64,000 nt of DNA from Myrmaecium sp. VS I D KN 1 (GCA_019775845.1 JADQAV010000001.1:124001-188000); one strand, 5' to 3'. Shown: positions 23,001 to 32,954, numbered from the stretch's first letter. The notes: generated by a model from the sequence alone, not told the origin. Numbers and translations: made by a program.

Positions 23001-23076
23001 TGTCTGCTATCCTCCACACGGACTTGGACCGTTAGGCGTCAAGGCTATCATGAACTTCTTCGAGGATGACGACTGA
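20059..23076 (+). CDS. erdS: Aspartyl-tRNA synthetase fused to DUF2156 (ergosteryl-3beta-O-L-aspartate synthase type)
   Basis: One exon, 1005 aa. Residues 1-90 are a low-complexity lead with four SGTF repeats, then comes a charged coiled coil (about 115-165). An anticodon-binding OB-fold spans about 180-290 (HLRKMSSHLVFFVFRQQTTT). The class II AspRS core carries motif 2 (FRAENSNTHRHLTEYTGLD, about 417) and motif 3 (GGIGLERMLMLLLNLGDI, about 622). From about 680 to the end is a complete DUF2156 aminoacyl-tRNA transferase domain (LPLWLLVG-type strand, FGGGASSKFTPGHNLKS, FFEDDD terminus). Fungal ErdS enzymes of this exact architecture charge tRNA-Asp and pass aspartate to the 3beta-OH of ergosterol, making ergosteryl-aspartate. 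Core motifs of both halves look intact. A separate housekeeping AspRS gene would be expected elsewhere in the genome. Confidence 0.93.
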   Translation: MSLKRALHKLKPGSSSAPASDDEHNPRSPTGDAASGALSPTGSSPRNSGTFVRSSGTFGRTSGTFNVHRTSGTFGPLSHRGTSHSPIRAVKEKLGLGDESSSSDERPLNRDGEKMSKNQVKKHERQIQEEQRKREIAEREEELRRQRREADERAQREEPPEVRAKYGVYPVNKYAGEWKHEARTNILELSSKDIGKEVLFRARIHHLRKMSSHLVFFVFRQQTTTIQGVLSEHGHISHHMVYWAEHLDVETVVLVRGIVQEPKAKQGEIIGATVHDVEISVHELHVEGKVTEPLPFNVYEAEVTKEVVPDEKGGNHRTIISDRTRLNNRVIDLRTTTSQAIFRVQSGICNLFRSYLDSQGFIEIHTPKLQGGATESGASVFKIDYFGRPAFLAQSPQLAKQMCISADFGRVYEIGAVFRAENSNTHRHLTEYTGLDIEMAIDEHYHEVLRMLDNTFKAIFKGIYERYRHEIDVVKVHFPHEDLVWLEQTPIIPFAEAVRMLNESGWRDEDGNPLPENEDLGTRDEIQLGKVIKQKLGTDYYVLDKFPRSARPFYAMPDPNNPDITNSFDIFLRGQEILSGGQRIHDATTLLKNLEAAKIDRSVMEDYVQGFEWGAPPHGGGGIGLERMLMLLLNLGDIRHGSLFPRDPKSLPAKPPLKQLRHPEASTMHPPWEGQDRAAAQIDYQPLEKLIANYGDASNTSWLEPRTEIWRDDQTGAAVGYVPQDGFAITVGNPLCHESQYLRTIAGFLRYIRKERGLKPLWLLVGPPVEEILATKFNWRTFSVVSEQRLDPSNNPAAHDSEIQRKIRHAQKEGVKIHDIPIGTKVPEDIKKRIDDRIQDWLSNRKGKQVHLTNIRPWQDMEHRQYHYAVDKDGNICCLVVMAQLSPDHGWQVKYSLDFPGAPSGSIEWIVTHALKFVAAAGATSVTFGGGASSKFTPGHNLKSTKVKVLSRTYHAIANELKLTNKSEFREKLGAQEDPVYVCYPPHGLGPLGVKAIMNFFEDDD

Positions 23077-23648
23077 AGCACCATGGTGAGAAGAATGAAG
23101 TGAGCTGATGGTAGCCGGGTGAGCGTCGGTGTTCCCACATGTCTTACGATCTGATATTTCGTTGGCGGTATCGTGTTTTCGTCGTGATTTCGCTTCATAA
23201 CCTCATTGTCCAGCGCATCATGGTCACTATCCGTTCCAGTCCCTCGGCAGGTCGGGTTCGTTTCGAGAACTTCAATCTGCACGTCGTCGCTTGAGATTTT
23301 TGCCGCCGCTTCAGCCATCGTCCCTGGCCGTGCTCATGAAAAGCGGGTCGGGCCGGAGTTGGCTACGTTGTCAATGATCGTCATGTTACGCACGGTTGGA
23401 GTTTTCTGAGGCATGCATGATTCCCGGTGGACTGTTAATGTTAGACATCCCCCCTTTCCCCTTTCAATTTGCTGGTTAGAGAAATACATAGTTCCTTGGA
23501 TACCACTTTCCAATAATAAAGCGTGTTTTGCGATGATACCCTCAGTGAATCTCGCTCTGGAATTCGATGGTTCCTTCAATGACCTACCTGGTGACGGGCT
23601 CGGTCTATCGAAAGAAAAACACATACAGTAAGGTTGAAGGATGAGGTT

Positions 23649-23680
23649 GCAAAGCTGCAAAGCTGCAAAGCTGCAAAGCT
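23649..23680. repeat. 8-bp tandem repeat (GCAAAGCT x4)
   Basis: Four exact head-to-tail copies of GCAAAGCT, followed by GC-rich decayed copies and then a CCCGCTR-type repeat that runs to about 23729. A young, length-variable minisatellite in non-coding DNA. Confidence 0.9.
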
Positions 23681-24419
23681 GCAGGCTGCTGGCTGCAAGA
23701 TGCCGCTGCCCGCTACCCGCTGCCCGCTGCAAGGCTCCTTCTTCACGTGCGTGGGATGTCCAATCGGGAATGGCATGACGGGTAGGGAAAGTGGTACCTG
23801 ATGATGTGCATTCCGATGACAGGGCCAAGCCTCCCCTCCTTCCCTCCCCGGACGGACGGACGGGCCACAGGGGACTCCTTTGGGCAGCATGTCCACATCC
23901 GGCGTACCTCCCGACTCTTGCTTTGGATCGTTTGTAATGGATGATGGTTGGCCGCTGCGATTGGACGACCGACGGCTCAGTCTCCCCGTACATTCCAGGG
24001 CTTGGACCCTGATGACACCATCCCCTTCCCATCTCGCCCCTTCCTTCTCCGCGCCTCCCGTCAACCCCATACTACACCTCCATGGCGGGTTGTGGGTATA
24101 CACACGGGACTGAGGTGGGCTGGATCGGCGTGGGTGATGGATGCCCGAGCATAGGTAGTGGAGAGGCCCGGGGATCTTCAGGGAGCATTGCAGTCCTGAG
24201 TTAGTAGGAGATCTTGACCATCACCCACTCCCGTCCCTCTTCGTCATGTCATCATCCTATTCCATTCATGGCATTTAGGTACGGAAGGGACCGATTTAAA
24301 CGTCGGCAGATACCCACCTCATCCACCCTTACAAGTATGTGCCTGCTTGCTTCCAGTTGCCTTCCTCGCTCTCTCCCTCTGTTTGCTGTGCCTTAAAAAA
24401 GCACTCCCCGCTTGCAACG

Positions 24420-24484
24420 TTAGGTCGTTAGGTCGCACCTGCCCTGCCACAGCACCTGTCACCTGCCCGCTACCTGCCCGCTAA
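24420..24484. repeat. Short direct repeats (GTTAGGTC x2; ACCTGCCCGCT x2)
   Basis: GTTAGGTC occurs twice in a row, and ACCTGCCCGCT occurs twice after several CACCTG words. They lie about 260-325 bp upstream of the first GPI-anchored protein and could be promoter elements or simple slippage products. Confidence 0.6.
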
Positions 24485-24745
24485 GGTATGTATTGTGCCT
24501 TCCCTTAACCTATCCCGAGAGCGGCCGCCACCCGCGAGAACGTTCCTGCCAGTTCTGCCTTCCTCCATCTTTCGTCTCATCCGTTCTTTGTTTGAACTCC
24601 GTCGCCTCTACTTCTTCACATTACTTGCTGTGCCGCCGCCTCGCTCACATTGAAGCGCAGTCGGAGCCAACGAGAACATTACAGTCGATATCTTCTAGCC
24701 GCGCATACTCCATTGCTCTTCCATTGATTCTCCCCGCCTGTCGCC

Positions 24746-25730
24746 ATGCGTCTGCTGCAGTTTGCCCTCGCAGGCGTGTTCGCCGCCGTCGCCTTGGCCC
24801 AGACCCTTGCGATCACTGACGCTCCGTCGACCGTGGAAGTTGGGCAGACCTACCAGGTCACCTATCAGGGAGGCAGTGACCAGGTGAGCTTCTACGTACC
24901 AACTTCAGGCCTGCATTCGTCCACCCACTGACTTGATCCTCTGATACAGCCGGTCACCTTTATCCTCCGCAAAGGCAACACTGCCGATCTCGAGACCATC
25001 GGAACGATCGGTACGCAGACAGCAAGACCCACGAACATTTAGTCATCGTTGTTGCTGACCAGCCACAGGCACTGCCACCGACGGAGTCTTCTCGTGGACC
25101 GTCTCATCTGATCTAACCGACGGCTCGGATTACGCGCTCGAAATCCAGCAAGGCAGCTCGACCAACTATTGGGGCTCCATCTCTGTGACGGGCTCAACTG
25201 CTGTAAGCTCTGCTGCTTCTACCGCATCCGCGTCGACGTCAGCGTCAGCTTCAGTATCGACATCGGAATCAGCATCGGCATCAGCATCTGCATCTGCTAT
25301 CGCTGCGTCCACATCTGCCCAGACCGTGTCCGCATCCTCTCAAGCAGCCTCTCAATCCTCTCAGTCAACTTTCTCCACCGAGTCGAGCCAGCCTACGGCA
25401 TCGGCGCAGTCCACAGCGCAGTCCACTGACTCAACCCAGTCGGCTCAGTCTACTGAGACAGCCTCGCAAAGCTTGACAAGCGCCGCAGCGTCGTCCTCGG
25501 CGGCGGCATCGCAGTCTTCGCAGTCCGCCTCGTCGTCCGCCCAAACTACCAGCGGATCTTCCACTCGTGCTGCGACGAGTGGTGCTCAGTCCACTCAGTC
25601 ATCGTCGTCGCCCACGGCGAGTGCATCCGCCAGTTCGGTCATGGCAAGTGAAGGAAAGTCGGATGGCCTGTCTTCAAGCCCGTTCGCGCTGATTTCCTGC
25701 ATCTTCGTTGCTCTGGCTTATTTGAACTAA
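24746..25730 (+). CDS. GPI-anchored Ser-rich cell-surface protein, Kre9/Knh1 N-terminal domain
   Basis: Exons 24746-24883, 24950-25010 and 25069-25730 give 286 aa. A signal peptide (MRLLQFALAGVFAAVALAQ) is followed by a compact beta-sandwich of about 100 residues (EVGQTYQVTYQGG, VTFILRKGN, GVFSWTVSSDLTDGSDYALEI), the Kre9/KNH N-terminal Ser-Thr-rich GPI family. A 130-residue Ser/Ala/Thr/Gln-rich stalk ends in a hydrophobic tail (SPFALISCIFVALAYLN) that looks like a GPI-attachment signal. The product is probably O-glycosylated and bound to the plasma membrane or cell wall; relatives affect beta-1,6-glucan, but no enzymatic role is shown. The second gene 1.8 kb downstream is a paralogue. Confidence 0.85.
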
Positions 25731-26162
25731 GTCTTTGCGGCTGTGATGCTTCGTTATCTGGTATTTCATTGGTACACACGCTTTCGCTCCCCTACAGCTC
25801 TGTATCACCTCACGCGGCGCGTGTCTTAGTAGCCTCGTCATAGCTCTTAATGTATCAATACAATGACTGATCCATACATGGAAGTATGTGTCTTCACCGT
25901 CTTCACCGTCTTCGCTCGGGAACAAGCTCCTTGTCCTGGGAGGGAAGGAGAACCTGCAGGACTGATGGACTGGTCGACGATGGGATGGGATGACGTATCC
26001 GGTGTGGGTGAAAGCTTAACGGTCAAGCATAACATGCCTTGGGTCGGGTAACGCCATCCGGGGGTTCCCCTGGCAGCAACAGCAGCAGCAGCGAATGCTA
26101 CAGGGATGTTTGCTGTCATTGCCCTCGTTCCTGGCGTTTCACCCCCTGGCTGCCTGCCAGAT

Positions 26163-26220
26163 GCCGACGTTCCTGCGTTCCTGCCTGCATTCCTGCGTTC
26201 TTGCATGGATTCCTGCACTT
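26163..26220. repeat. Degenerate TTCCTGC minisatellite
   Basis: Repeated TTCCTGC followed by G, C or A, about five copies (for example GACGTTCCTGCG and GCATTCCTGCG). Non-coding. Confidence 0.7.
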
Positions 26221-26246
26221 CTGTCAGTGGGCGGGTGTCAGTTCAA

Positions 26247-26292
26247 GGATGGATCGGATGGAATGGATGGAATGGATGATTGGATGGATGGA
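26247..26292. repeat. GGATGGAAT-type minisatellite
   Basis: GGATGG and GGATGGAAT units repeated about seven times with small changes. This is a pentamer-like slippage array in non-coding DNA. Confidence 0.75.
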
Positions 26293-26469
26293 CTGTGCAC
26301 CACCACATCTCATCAGATCCCTGCTCCTTTTCTTTGCGCGCGGAAAGGCGCGGCAATAACGAATCAGAAATATGGATGCGACTCGTAGAAACCTCGGCAG
26401 AACGCGCTCTCTCCTCCATTAAACCAGGTTAGTAACGTACCCTTTACACGCACGGTGTTTATTGACCTG

Positions 26470-26507
26470 AATTGGTTGGGTGATTGGTTGGTTGATCGGT
26501 TGGTGTT
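26470..26507. repeat. GGTTGRT-rich simple repeat
   Basis: Repeated GGTTGG/GATTGG/GATCGG units. Several ATTGG words (CCAAT on the other strand) arise simply from the repeat. Confidence 0.65.
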
Positions 26508-27520
26508 CTGCAGACTTATGCAAGGTACAAGACGGGGCACTGACACCCTCCCTATCACCGGGAGTTGAGAGAGTCCCAGGCACACAGGCACACACACCAA
26601 TCCAGCCCAGCCCAGCCCACACCGATCTCATTTTCCACGTTCCGGCGGCGGCGTCTCGAGTGAGGTCACCTGGGTCGGTGGTTGTTGTTATGGTCCTTGT
26701 CATTTCGACTTGGACCTCTGACAGGGAAGGAATAATGTACATATACCTACTATTTATTCATAAAACACGCGCTCCTGCGCGACTCGAGTAGGGATGGATA
26801 GATAGACAGATAGTTCATTTACCCGCCGGCCAGCTGGTCTGGATCCATCTTTTTTTCAGCCGCGACATGACTACGAACTGCGCGCGCCGCTCCAGGCCCT
26901 CAGCTAATAATAAACACTTTTGAAGATGGGGCCGGCGGGAGAGGGCAAAAGCGTGAGAGGAGAGGGATGATAAGAGGTTAGGAGAGAGGAAGGAGCCAAG
27001 CATGGCGGCCCCCGTTAAGTTCTAGTTGGTCGGGTCGGGCGGCGCATGGCATTGGCGGATGACCTTGCGTGCCTGGTAGGGCGTTCGCTAGATTGGCATT
27101 GCTTTTCCTTTTCCAGGCACGGACGGACTGGGCCGGCCCATTCGGAGGTGAGAGGAGCGGAGGAAGAGGAAGAGGGGGGGGCCCCGTTTAATTGCATTTC
27201 CCTGACTCTGCTGGCTGGCTCCCCTTTGGCGCGTCAATGGAGGATGGATGTGATTGATGTACACAAAGTAGTAGTAGGTGGTAGTAATTTTCATTTGACC
27301 GTTGGAGAGATGAGCTGCCATCCTACATAAAACCGCCCCGCGCCTTTTCTTCCCTTCTTTCTTCCGCTTCTTCTTTTCCTCCCTCGCTTCCTTCGCTGCC
27401 GCCCTCTCCGCTCGTTTCAAACAACCTCACCCCAGTCATTCTTTATTGTTGTGGTGCTTCGTTCCGCGTTCGAGAAGCTTTCGAGAATACTCCGAGTCCC
27501 ACTCACCTCCCCCACGCTCT

Positions 27521-27530
27521 TTATATATAA
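27521..27530 (+). promoter_or_regulatory. TATA-like element before second GPI-protein gene
   Basis: TTATATATAA lies 30 bp before the start codon at 27560. If it is a working TATA box the 5' UTR would be extremely short. An alternative is the CATAAAAC near 27325 with a CT-rich leader of about 200 nt. Confidence 0.3.
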
Positions 27531-27559
27531 TTTTATTCCCAATCCAAACATCAGTCACG

Positions 27560-28430
27560 ATGAAGTTCACCACCGTCGCTCTCGCCCTCTCCGCCGCTGC
27601 GGTCGTCTCCTGCGCGGAGAACCCGTTCATCATCCCGTCTGGCGGGTTGAACTTCACCGCCGGTGAGACGAGCGAGATCCGCTGGTCGCCCACCACCAGC
27701 GGCACCGTCTCCATCCTCCTCCGCAGCGGCGCCGCCGATGACCTGGACAGCGGCAGCACCATCGTCGGTACGTCTTCCGATCCTCTCCTATGCCTGTCCT
27801 ACTGCGGTCATACTGATTTTCCTTTCTTCCACAGCCAACACCACCAACGACGGTTCGTACGAGTGGGCCGTCCCCTCCGACATCGTCCGCGGCAGCGACT
27901 ACGCCCTCGAGATCATCTCCGACTCCAACCCGGACGAGGTCAACTACACCCCCCAGTTCGTCATCGACTCCGACGTCGTCGCCGCCGCTGCCACCACCTC
28001 CTCCTCTACCTCCAGCGCCGCCGCCACCTCCACCTCGAGCGCCAGCTCTTCCTCTTCCTCCTCCACCTCCTCTTCCGCAAGCGCTAGCGCGACCGCATCC
28101 GCTTCCGCCTCCGCCTCCGCCTCCTCCTCCATGACCGCCACCACCCTGAGCTCCAGCATCGTCACCAAGTCCAGCTCCGCCACGGCCTCCGCTTCTGCCT
28201 CCGCCAGCGCGTCCGGCTCCGCCTCCAGCAGCGCCTCTGTCGCCGCTTCCTCCAGCGCCGCCGCCTCTTCTTCCTCTTCCTCCGCCTCTTCTTCTTCCGC
28301 CGCCGCCTCCGCCTCCTCGACCTCCTCCGCGACCACCGTGCCCCAGGCCAACGGTGCCGTCCGGATGAACGCGTTCGGTCCCGCTGCGGCCGTGCTCGCT
28401 GGCTTCGTCGGCGTCGCGTGGGCGTTGTAG
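27560..28430 (+). CDS. GPI-anchored Ser-rich cell-surface protein, Kre9/Knh1-type paralogue
   Basis: Exons 27560-27767 and 27835-28430 give 267 aa. It has a signal peptide (MKFTTVALALSAAAVVSCA), then the same Kre9/KNH-type domain as the gene at 24746 (TAGETSEIRWSPTTSGTVSI, YEWAVPSDIVRGSDYALEI). A very long Ser/Ala/Thr stalk follows, then a hydrophobic GPI-signal tail (FGPAAAVLAGFVGVAWAL). The conserved stretch GSDYALEI and an intron at the matching place (splitting a glycine- or alanine-type codon at the end of the first half-domain) show that the two genes arose by duplication. Third codon positions are almost all C, which suggests high expression. The product is probably an abundant wall or membrane glycoprotein of unknown activity. 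Confidence 0.85.
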
Positions 28431-29552
28431 TTGGAATGTCGAGGACTGTTTCGTTTCAGCGCTGGATTGGCGGCGGGATTTGTCGATGGGCCTTTGCCCT
28501 CGACTATCTCGCTTGGTGACATGGCATCGGAGTTTCTTGTTCTTCTTCTTTTCGCTCCGACCGCGAGTTTTTTCTTCGTTCTAATCTTCTCGATTTTCCG
28601 ATTGGTTTGTTCCTCTTCTTGTAGCTACTTTACTTTACCTCTTTCTTGCATCTTTTATGGATCCTTCATGACCGCGTTTTTAGCTTATGACGGTGTTTTT
28701 CTCTTCCCTTCGGCTTGGTTTGGTTTGGTTTGGTTTGAAGATGCGGTAGAGGTTTCGATCGAATACAGTGGCTAGGGTTTAACTGGGCTCCATCGGACTT
28801 GAATAGCTTGGATTGATTGATCGATTTTTGACTTCGTTCCGCACCGGAGATATTCATGTTGAACACTCCGGAGAGAGAAAGCTATGAGGATGATAACCTT
28901 CATCCTCTCCTCTCTTTTCATATTTTCTTGTCCTCTTTGGTTACCGGATGACAGGATTCCAGAGAAAAGCGATCGTGCACGAGTTGTGCGCCATATGTAT
29001 AATGGCAACCCCTTGCTTATTCCCGACTGTCTCCGGAGGACGCTTAGACTACGGCTTGGCAGCCAGCCTTGCAGCCTTTCTTGCATGCGACCACCCACGG
29101 TGGACATCCAACTTCATGCCGTGCTCACAACATACGTCCCATTCCTAACCTAACTCCAACCCAATCGACCTGGAGTGGAAAGCCAACCGCTATGGACACA
29201 GCAAAGGAAGAAAAAAAATCCATATATGTGTGTCGTATGTGCTGTGCTACGCCAGTCTATGTGATGCAGCGATGTCCTCCCTTCGAAATTAGGTTCGACA
29301 GAAAATTGAAAAGAAAAGAAAGAATGAAATCGCAAAAAAGCACGACAACTCTCTCCGTACCTGGACCATTTTCTTTCTCCGCTTTTAAAAATCTACCCTA
29401 TCCACCAATTGAAACGAAGAAAAAAAAATCTCCAGGGTATCAGTGAAATACTCTATAGCTGCCTGTTTGCAAAGAGGAAAGGAAAACGAAATAAGGGATT
29501 TCACCCAACATCGAATGCTGCAGATTCCCGCGACCACAACGACTGCCACTTC
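28431..29552. other. Convergent intergenic region, GPI protein / TPC1
   Basis: No supported gene. It includes a (GGTTT)5 run at about 28714-28738 and A-rich DNA near 29.2-29.45 kb. The 3' UTRs of both convergent genes are expected here. Confidence 0.5.
28714..28738. repeat. (GGTTT)5 microsatellite
   Basis: About five copies of GGTTT (TTTGG register) in the probable 3' UTR region of the second GPI-protein gene. Confidence 0.8.
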
Positions 29553-30779
29553 TCAGTCGTCGTCCTCCCCCGCCAGATGGCGGTCCATGGCAATCATGAC
29601 GGCCATGGCCCGCTCGTACGTCCACATGGTGATGGCGGAGGTAGGCGCAGCCTTGAGCAAGCTGACAGGGAGACCGCGGTAGAGGCTGCGAACGCCCTCG
29701 CGGCGAGCGATGCCGACGACGGTCCCGACGACGCCGCGGTCGAGCGGGAGGCCAGTGCCGTTCGCAGCACCGTGGCGACGGTAGAGGGGGCCCTGCACCT
29801 GGAGCCGCTTGCGCGCGGTGTCGAGCGGGTAGACGGCCGACTTGGCGAGGACGGAGGCGAGGGTGCCGGCGACGGCGTCGCCGGAGCCGAAGGGCAGGTG
29901 CAGGTCGGCGAGCGGGAGCTTGAGCGCCTCGTACGAGGCGAAGAAGAGGCCCATGTAGGGGATGATCTGGCTGACGCCGGCGCTGAGGCCGCGGAAGAAG
30001 CCCGCGGGCCCCTCGGTCGCGTGGATGCTGCGGATCGAGTGCGCGAGCGAGTCGTAGATCCGGTCGGTGCCCTGGGCGGCGAAGCGGGTGCGGAGCAGGT
30101 CCAGGGGGTAGGTCGTCGTCGTCGCGACCGTCCCCGCCACCGCGCCGGAGATGAAGTTGATGGCGGACTCGGGCGGCCGGTAGGGGTCGGGCAGGGTGCC
30201 GAGGGCGTGCGAGGAGATCCGGTACGAGCTGAACTGCATGCCGCCGTAGCAGATGTACAGCGCTTCGGCGGGGACGTTGCCCTTCCACAGACCCTATCTC
30301 GGCGCGTTAGCGATCCATGCTGCCCTGCCGCGTTTTATGAGGAGACTAGAGGAGAGGCGCTCACGGTAATGCCTTCGTCGCGCAGGATCTGCTTCAGCGT
30401 CCCCAGCGTGCCGTTGTACCGGGGACGCTGGCGCACATGAGTGTCGAAGGGGTCGGATAACGAGTGTATCTGCAGCTGCAGGCGGATCTTGATGACGTCG
30501 AGGGGCGCGATCACGAACCTGGGCGCGCCTGTCAGAAGGAACAGTCGATTGGAGGGAAGAAATGGCTGCGCGCTGGAAGCTGGGATGGGTACGTACCTCG
30601 ACACCAGACCGGCGATGGCGCCCGCGGCGATCGCTTGTCCGTGAGAGCCCTAGGTGAAGAAAGAAGAGGCGTCAGGGTCGGCGGAAAAATAATTGGTGGA
30701 GGTGGAAGAGGAGGACAGAAGCTGTCCATGAGGCAGGTAAGTTTACCTCATCCTTGAGCTTCTCAACATCTCGCGCCAT
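29553..30779 (-). CDS. TPC1: Mitochondrial thiamine pyrophosphate carrier 1
   Basis: Exons 30779-30747, 30649-30597, 30518-30365 and 30293-29553 give 326 aa, normal for a mitochondrial carrier. Three carrier repeats each carry the PxD/ExxK/R signature: [33 protein letters not shown] and [15 protein letters not shown]. The phrases ITGLWKGN and [14 protein letters not shown] fit fungal TPC1. The carrier brings thiamine pyrophosphate across the inner membrane for pyruvate and 2-oxoglutarate dehydrogenases and other ThDP enzymes in the matrix. The first coding exon is short (33 nt). The ATG at 30779 ([11 protein letters not shown]) is the only plausible start. The gene is divergent from the GBBH-like gene. 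Confidence 0.9.
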
Positions 30780-31170
30780 GAGACGGTAAGGGGAGGGCCG
30801 CCAGCGAAGCGATGGTCTGTCTGATGACGGGACGAAAGGTTGGAAAGTGGACGGCGCAGAGGAATGCGAAATTCGGAAAACCTGAGGCCGCGATTGGTTG
30901 CGACAGCTCGATGAAGCTCGGGCCAAACTCCCCAGGTCCTCCCCTCCACGTCCCCGCAACCCCGGCCGATACCCGAGCGTCGCCCATTCCGCCGGAGGAG
31001 GGGCAGGCTGGTGCTGGTGCTAGTAATTCACCAGCTGGAGCTCGGGATTCATATAAATCAGTCTCCACCATTCTCTCCGGTGCTCCGAGGGCACCCTCCA
31101 GCGTTTACCCCTTCTTGTGTCTCTCACGTCAGCTTTCCAGCTTTCGTTCTTTTGCTCGTTTGTTTACTTC
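30780..31170. promoter_or_regulatory. Divergent promoter, TPC1 / GBBH-like gene
   Basis: 391 bp separate the two start codons of two mitochondrial-metabolism genes. A CCAAT box (read on the minus strand; ATTGG at 30893-30897 on plus) sits near the middle, as expected for HAP/CBC-type regulation of respiratory and mitochondrial genes in fungi. A pyrimidine-rich leader precedes 31171. Shared control is inference. Confidence 0.5.
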
Positions 31171-32653
31171 ATGTCGTCTGCTCTGTTTCCCCAGCGGCTT
31201 TCTAGGTCGCCGTCTCTGTTCTCCGTTCCCTTTAAGCTTCAAGTCACACCCTCTTCTCCCCAATTTCGAGGCTTGAGTTCGACCAGGAATGTCAGAAGTC
31301 TGTCTAGAGGACAGGTCGGGGCACATCAGCTAGCGCGACCACATCAAATATGCCCAAGGAAAACCAAAGAGTGCCTGCGGAGCTTGTCGACAACTCCACC
31401 CAGCCAGCCTGGAACCACAGACATTGAGCTCAAATTAGGGGGCGCTCAAACCCTCCGATTCTCCCCAATAGCCCTCAGAGATGCTTGCTCGTGCCCGAGA
31501 TGCGTGGACCCCTCCAACAAACAGAAACTGTTTCAAACTTGCGATATACCACCGACCATCCATGGGATACCACAGCTCAGAGGCTCCTACGTGGACATCA
31601 AGTGGTCCAACGATATCCTAGGCTATCCAGAGGATCATACCACCACGCTTCCGGCGGACTTTCTGCTTGGGCGAAGTCGGGCCAAACTACCGAACTTTGT
31701 CCCGTGGGGCGCCGAGGTAATCGCCCAGAAGAACGTGTGGCTAGACTACGGCGATTGGATGAAGGACGACGAGGCATTGCACCGCGGTCTTGAGTACCTG
31801 CACACTTACGGCCTGCTCTTCATCCGTAACGTGCCCGAGTCGGAGCAATCGGTGGAGCATATAGCTGGCCGGGTGGGCGTGCTCCGTGACACCTTCTACG
31901 GCCGGACGTGGGACGTCAAGTCGAAACCGGAAGCCAAGAATATCGCTTATACCCATCAGTTCTTAGGATTTCACATGGACCTTTTGTAAGTATAGGGAGA
32001 GTTCCAGCAGGCACATCTGCTCCTCTGACACAGTTGCTGATATCCATGGCAGATATATGAAAGATCCCCCTCATCTCCAGCTGCTACACTCTCTCCGCGC
32101 GCGGACACCAGGGGGCGAATCGTTATTCTCGGATGCGTTCAGAGCATACCAGCAACTAAGCCCCGAACATCAGGAGGCCTTTGCCACCATCCCGGTGACT
32201 TACCATTACGACAACGACAACCAGTTTTACGAGTGTTCCCGACCGAGCATCGAAGGCCCCGGGACTGCGAAGGACCACACTGTTCAGATCCAGCCTGTAG
32301 ACAGCCGACATAAGCAGAGACTCCATTTCAACTGGTCACCACCCTTCCAGGCCCCATTCCCGCTAGGCCAAATCAATGCAGTCGGCCGATACCATCAGGC
32401 GGCGAGGGCGTTCAACGAGATCATCACCAGACCCGAGAGCATCTTCGAGTATCGGTTGCAGGAAGGCGAATGTGTCATCTTTGACAACCGACGCACCCTC
32501 CATGCGAGGAGAGCGTTCGATGCTACCAAAGGGGAAAGATGGTTGAAGGGTGCCTATGTCGATGCGGACGTTTACTATAGTAAATATCTGGTGCTGCGCG
32601 ATCAATATGTGAAGGATACGGAAAGTGGACGTCATGAGGCATATGATGCGTAG
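31171..32653 (+). CDS. Gamma-butyrobetaine dioxygenase-like Fe(II)/2-oxoglutarate enzyme (carnitine synthesis)
   Basis: Exons 31171-31985 and 32053-32653 give 471 aa. A basic, Ser-rich N-terminus suggests mitochondrial import. The GBBH N-terminal domain has the zinc motif DACSCPRCVDPSNKQ (C-x-C-x2-C) and a WSNDILGYPEDHTT segment. The TauD/TfdA core has a metal-binding H-x-D in FLGFHMDLLYMKDPPHLQ and the distal His in FDNRRTLHARRAF. The family hydroxylates gamma-butyrobetaine to carnitine, or trimethyllysine in the sister enzyme TMLH. The EGECVIFDNRR form favours GBBH. The ATG at 31171 is the first in frame; an earlier GTG is unlikely. Confidence 0.8.
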
Positions 32654-32954
32654 TATAGATACAATTTGACTTTTGTCCAAGGAGGACATGAAAGAGGTTT
32701 CGTAAGCAATAATTGTAAGAGAACTACCAGGGCAATGTCTTCTCTACAATGCATTAGTTGTACCCATTTGGCAGTGGTTCACTATGCCGCGGAAGCCTAT
32801 GAAGCCTGAGGCATCGACGGAATCGGGGAAATGTATATCCGACCAAAAGTTCGCGGTCCTGTCGGCTTCCCCCGACCTCTGGGAGCGGACATCAACTCCA
32901 GTTCAAGCTCCCTACTGCCCGCCATCCGACGATTCCCCCCGAGGCACACTCACT
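32654..32954. other. Short intergenic region, GBBH-like / mL54
   Basis: No separate gene in 301 bp; the mL54 promoter and leader should lie here. An open frame upstream of 32955 is continuous with mL54, but its N-terminus lacks an import-like character. Confidence 0.45.

Larger units (their letters stand above)
23077..24745. other. 1.7-kb intergenic region, erdS-type gene / first GPI-anchored protein
   Basis: No supported gene. It contains tandem repeats at 23649-23729, a CCAAT box at 23760-23764 and direct repeats at 24420-24484. The 150 bases before 24746 are C/T-rich and form the likely promoter and 5' UTR of the next gene. Minus-strand frames over the repeats are artefacts. Confidence 0.5.
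25731..27559. other. 1.8-kb repeat-rich intergenic region between the GPI-protein paralogues
   Basis: No supported gene. It holds several unrelated minisatellite-like tracts (26.15-26.29 kb, 26.47-26.51 kb, 26.58-26.63 kb) and a GC/CT-rich promoter zone before 27560. The separate short frames here are created by the repeats. Confidence 0.55.

Noticed and set aside
24420-24440. GTTAGGTC doublet as a possible telomere-like repeat
   Set aside because: Only two copies and not TTAGGG; it is an ordinary direct repeat within an internal chromosomal region.
29409-30440. 343-codon plus-strand open frame opposite TPC1
   Set aside because: Antisense shadow of a strongly biased GC-rich gene; its composition (Gly/Ala/Asp/Arg/Val) is typical of antisense frames, and the minus strand encodes a clear carrier protein.
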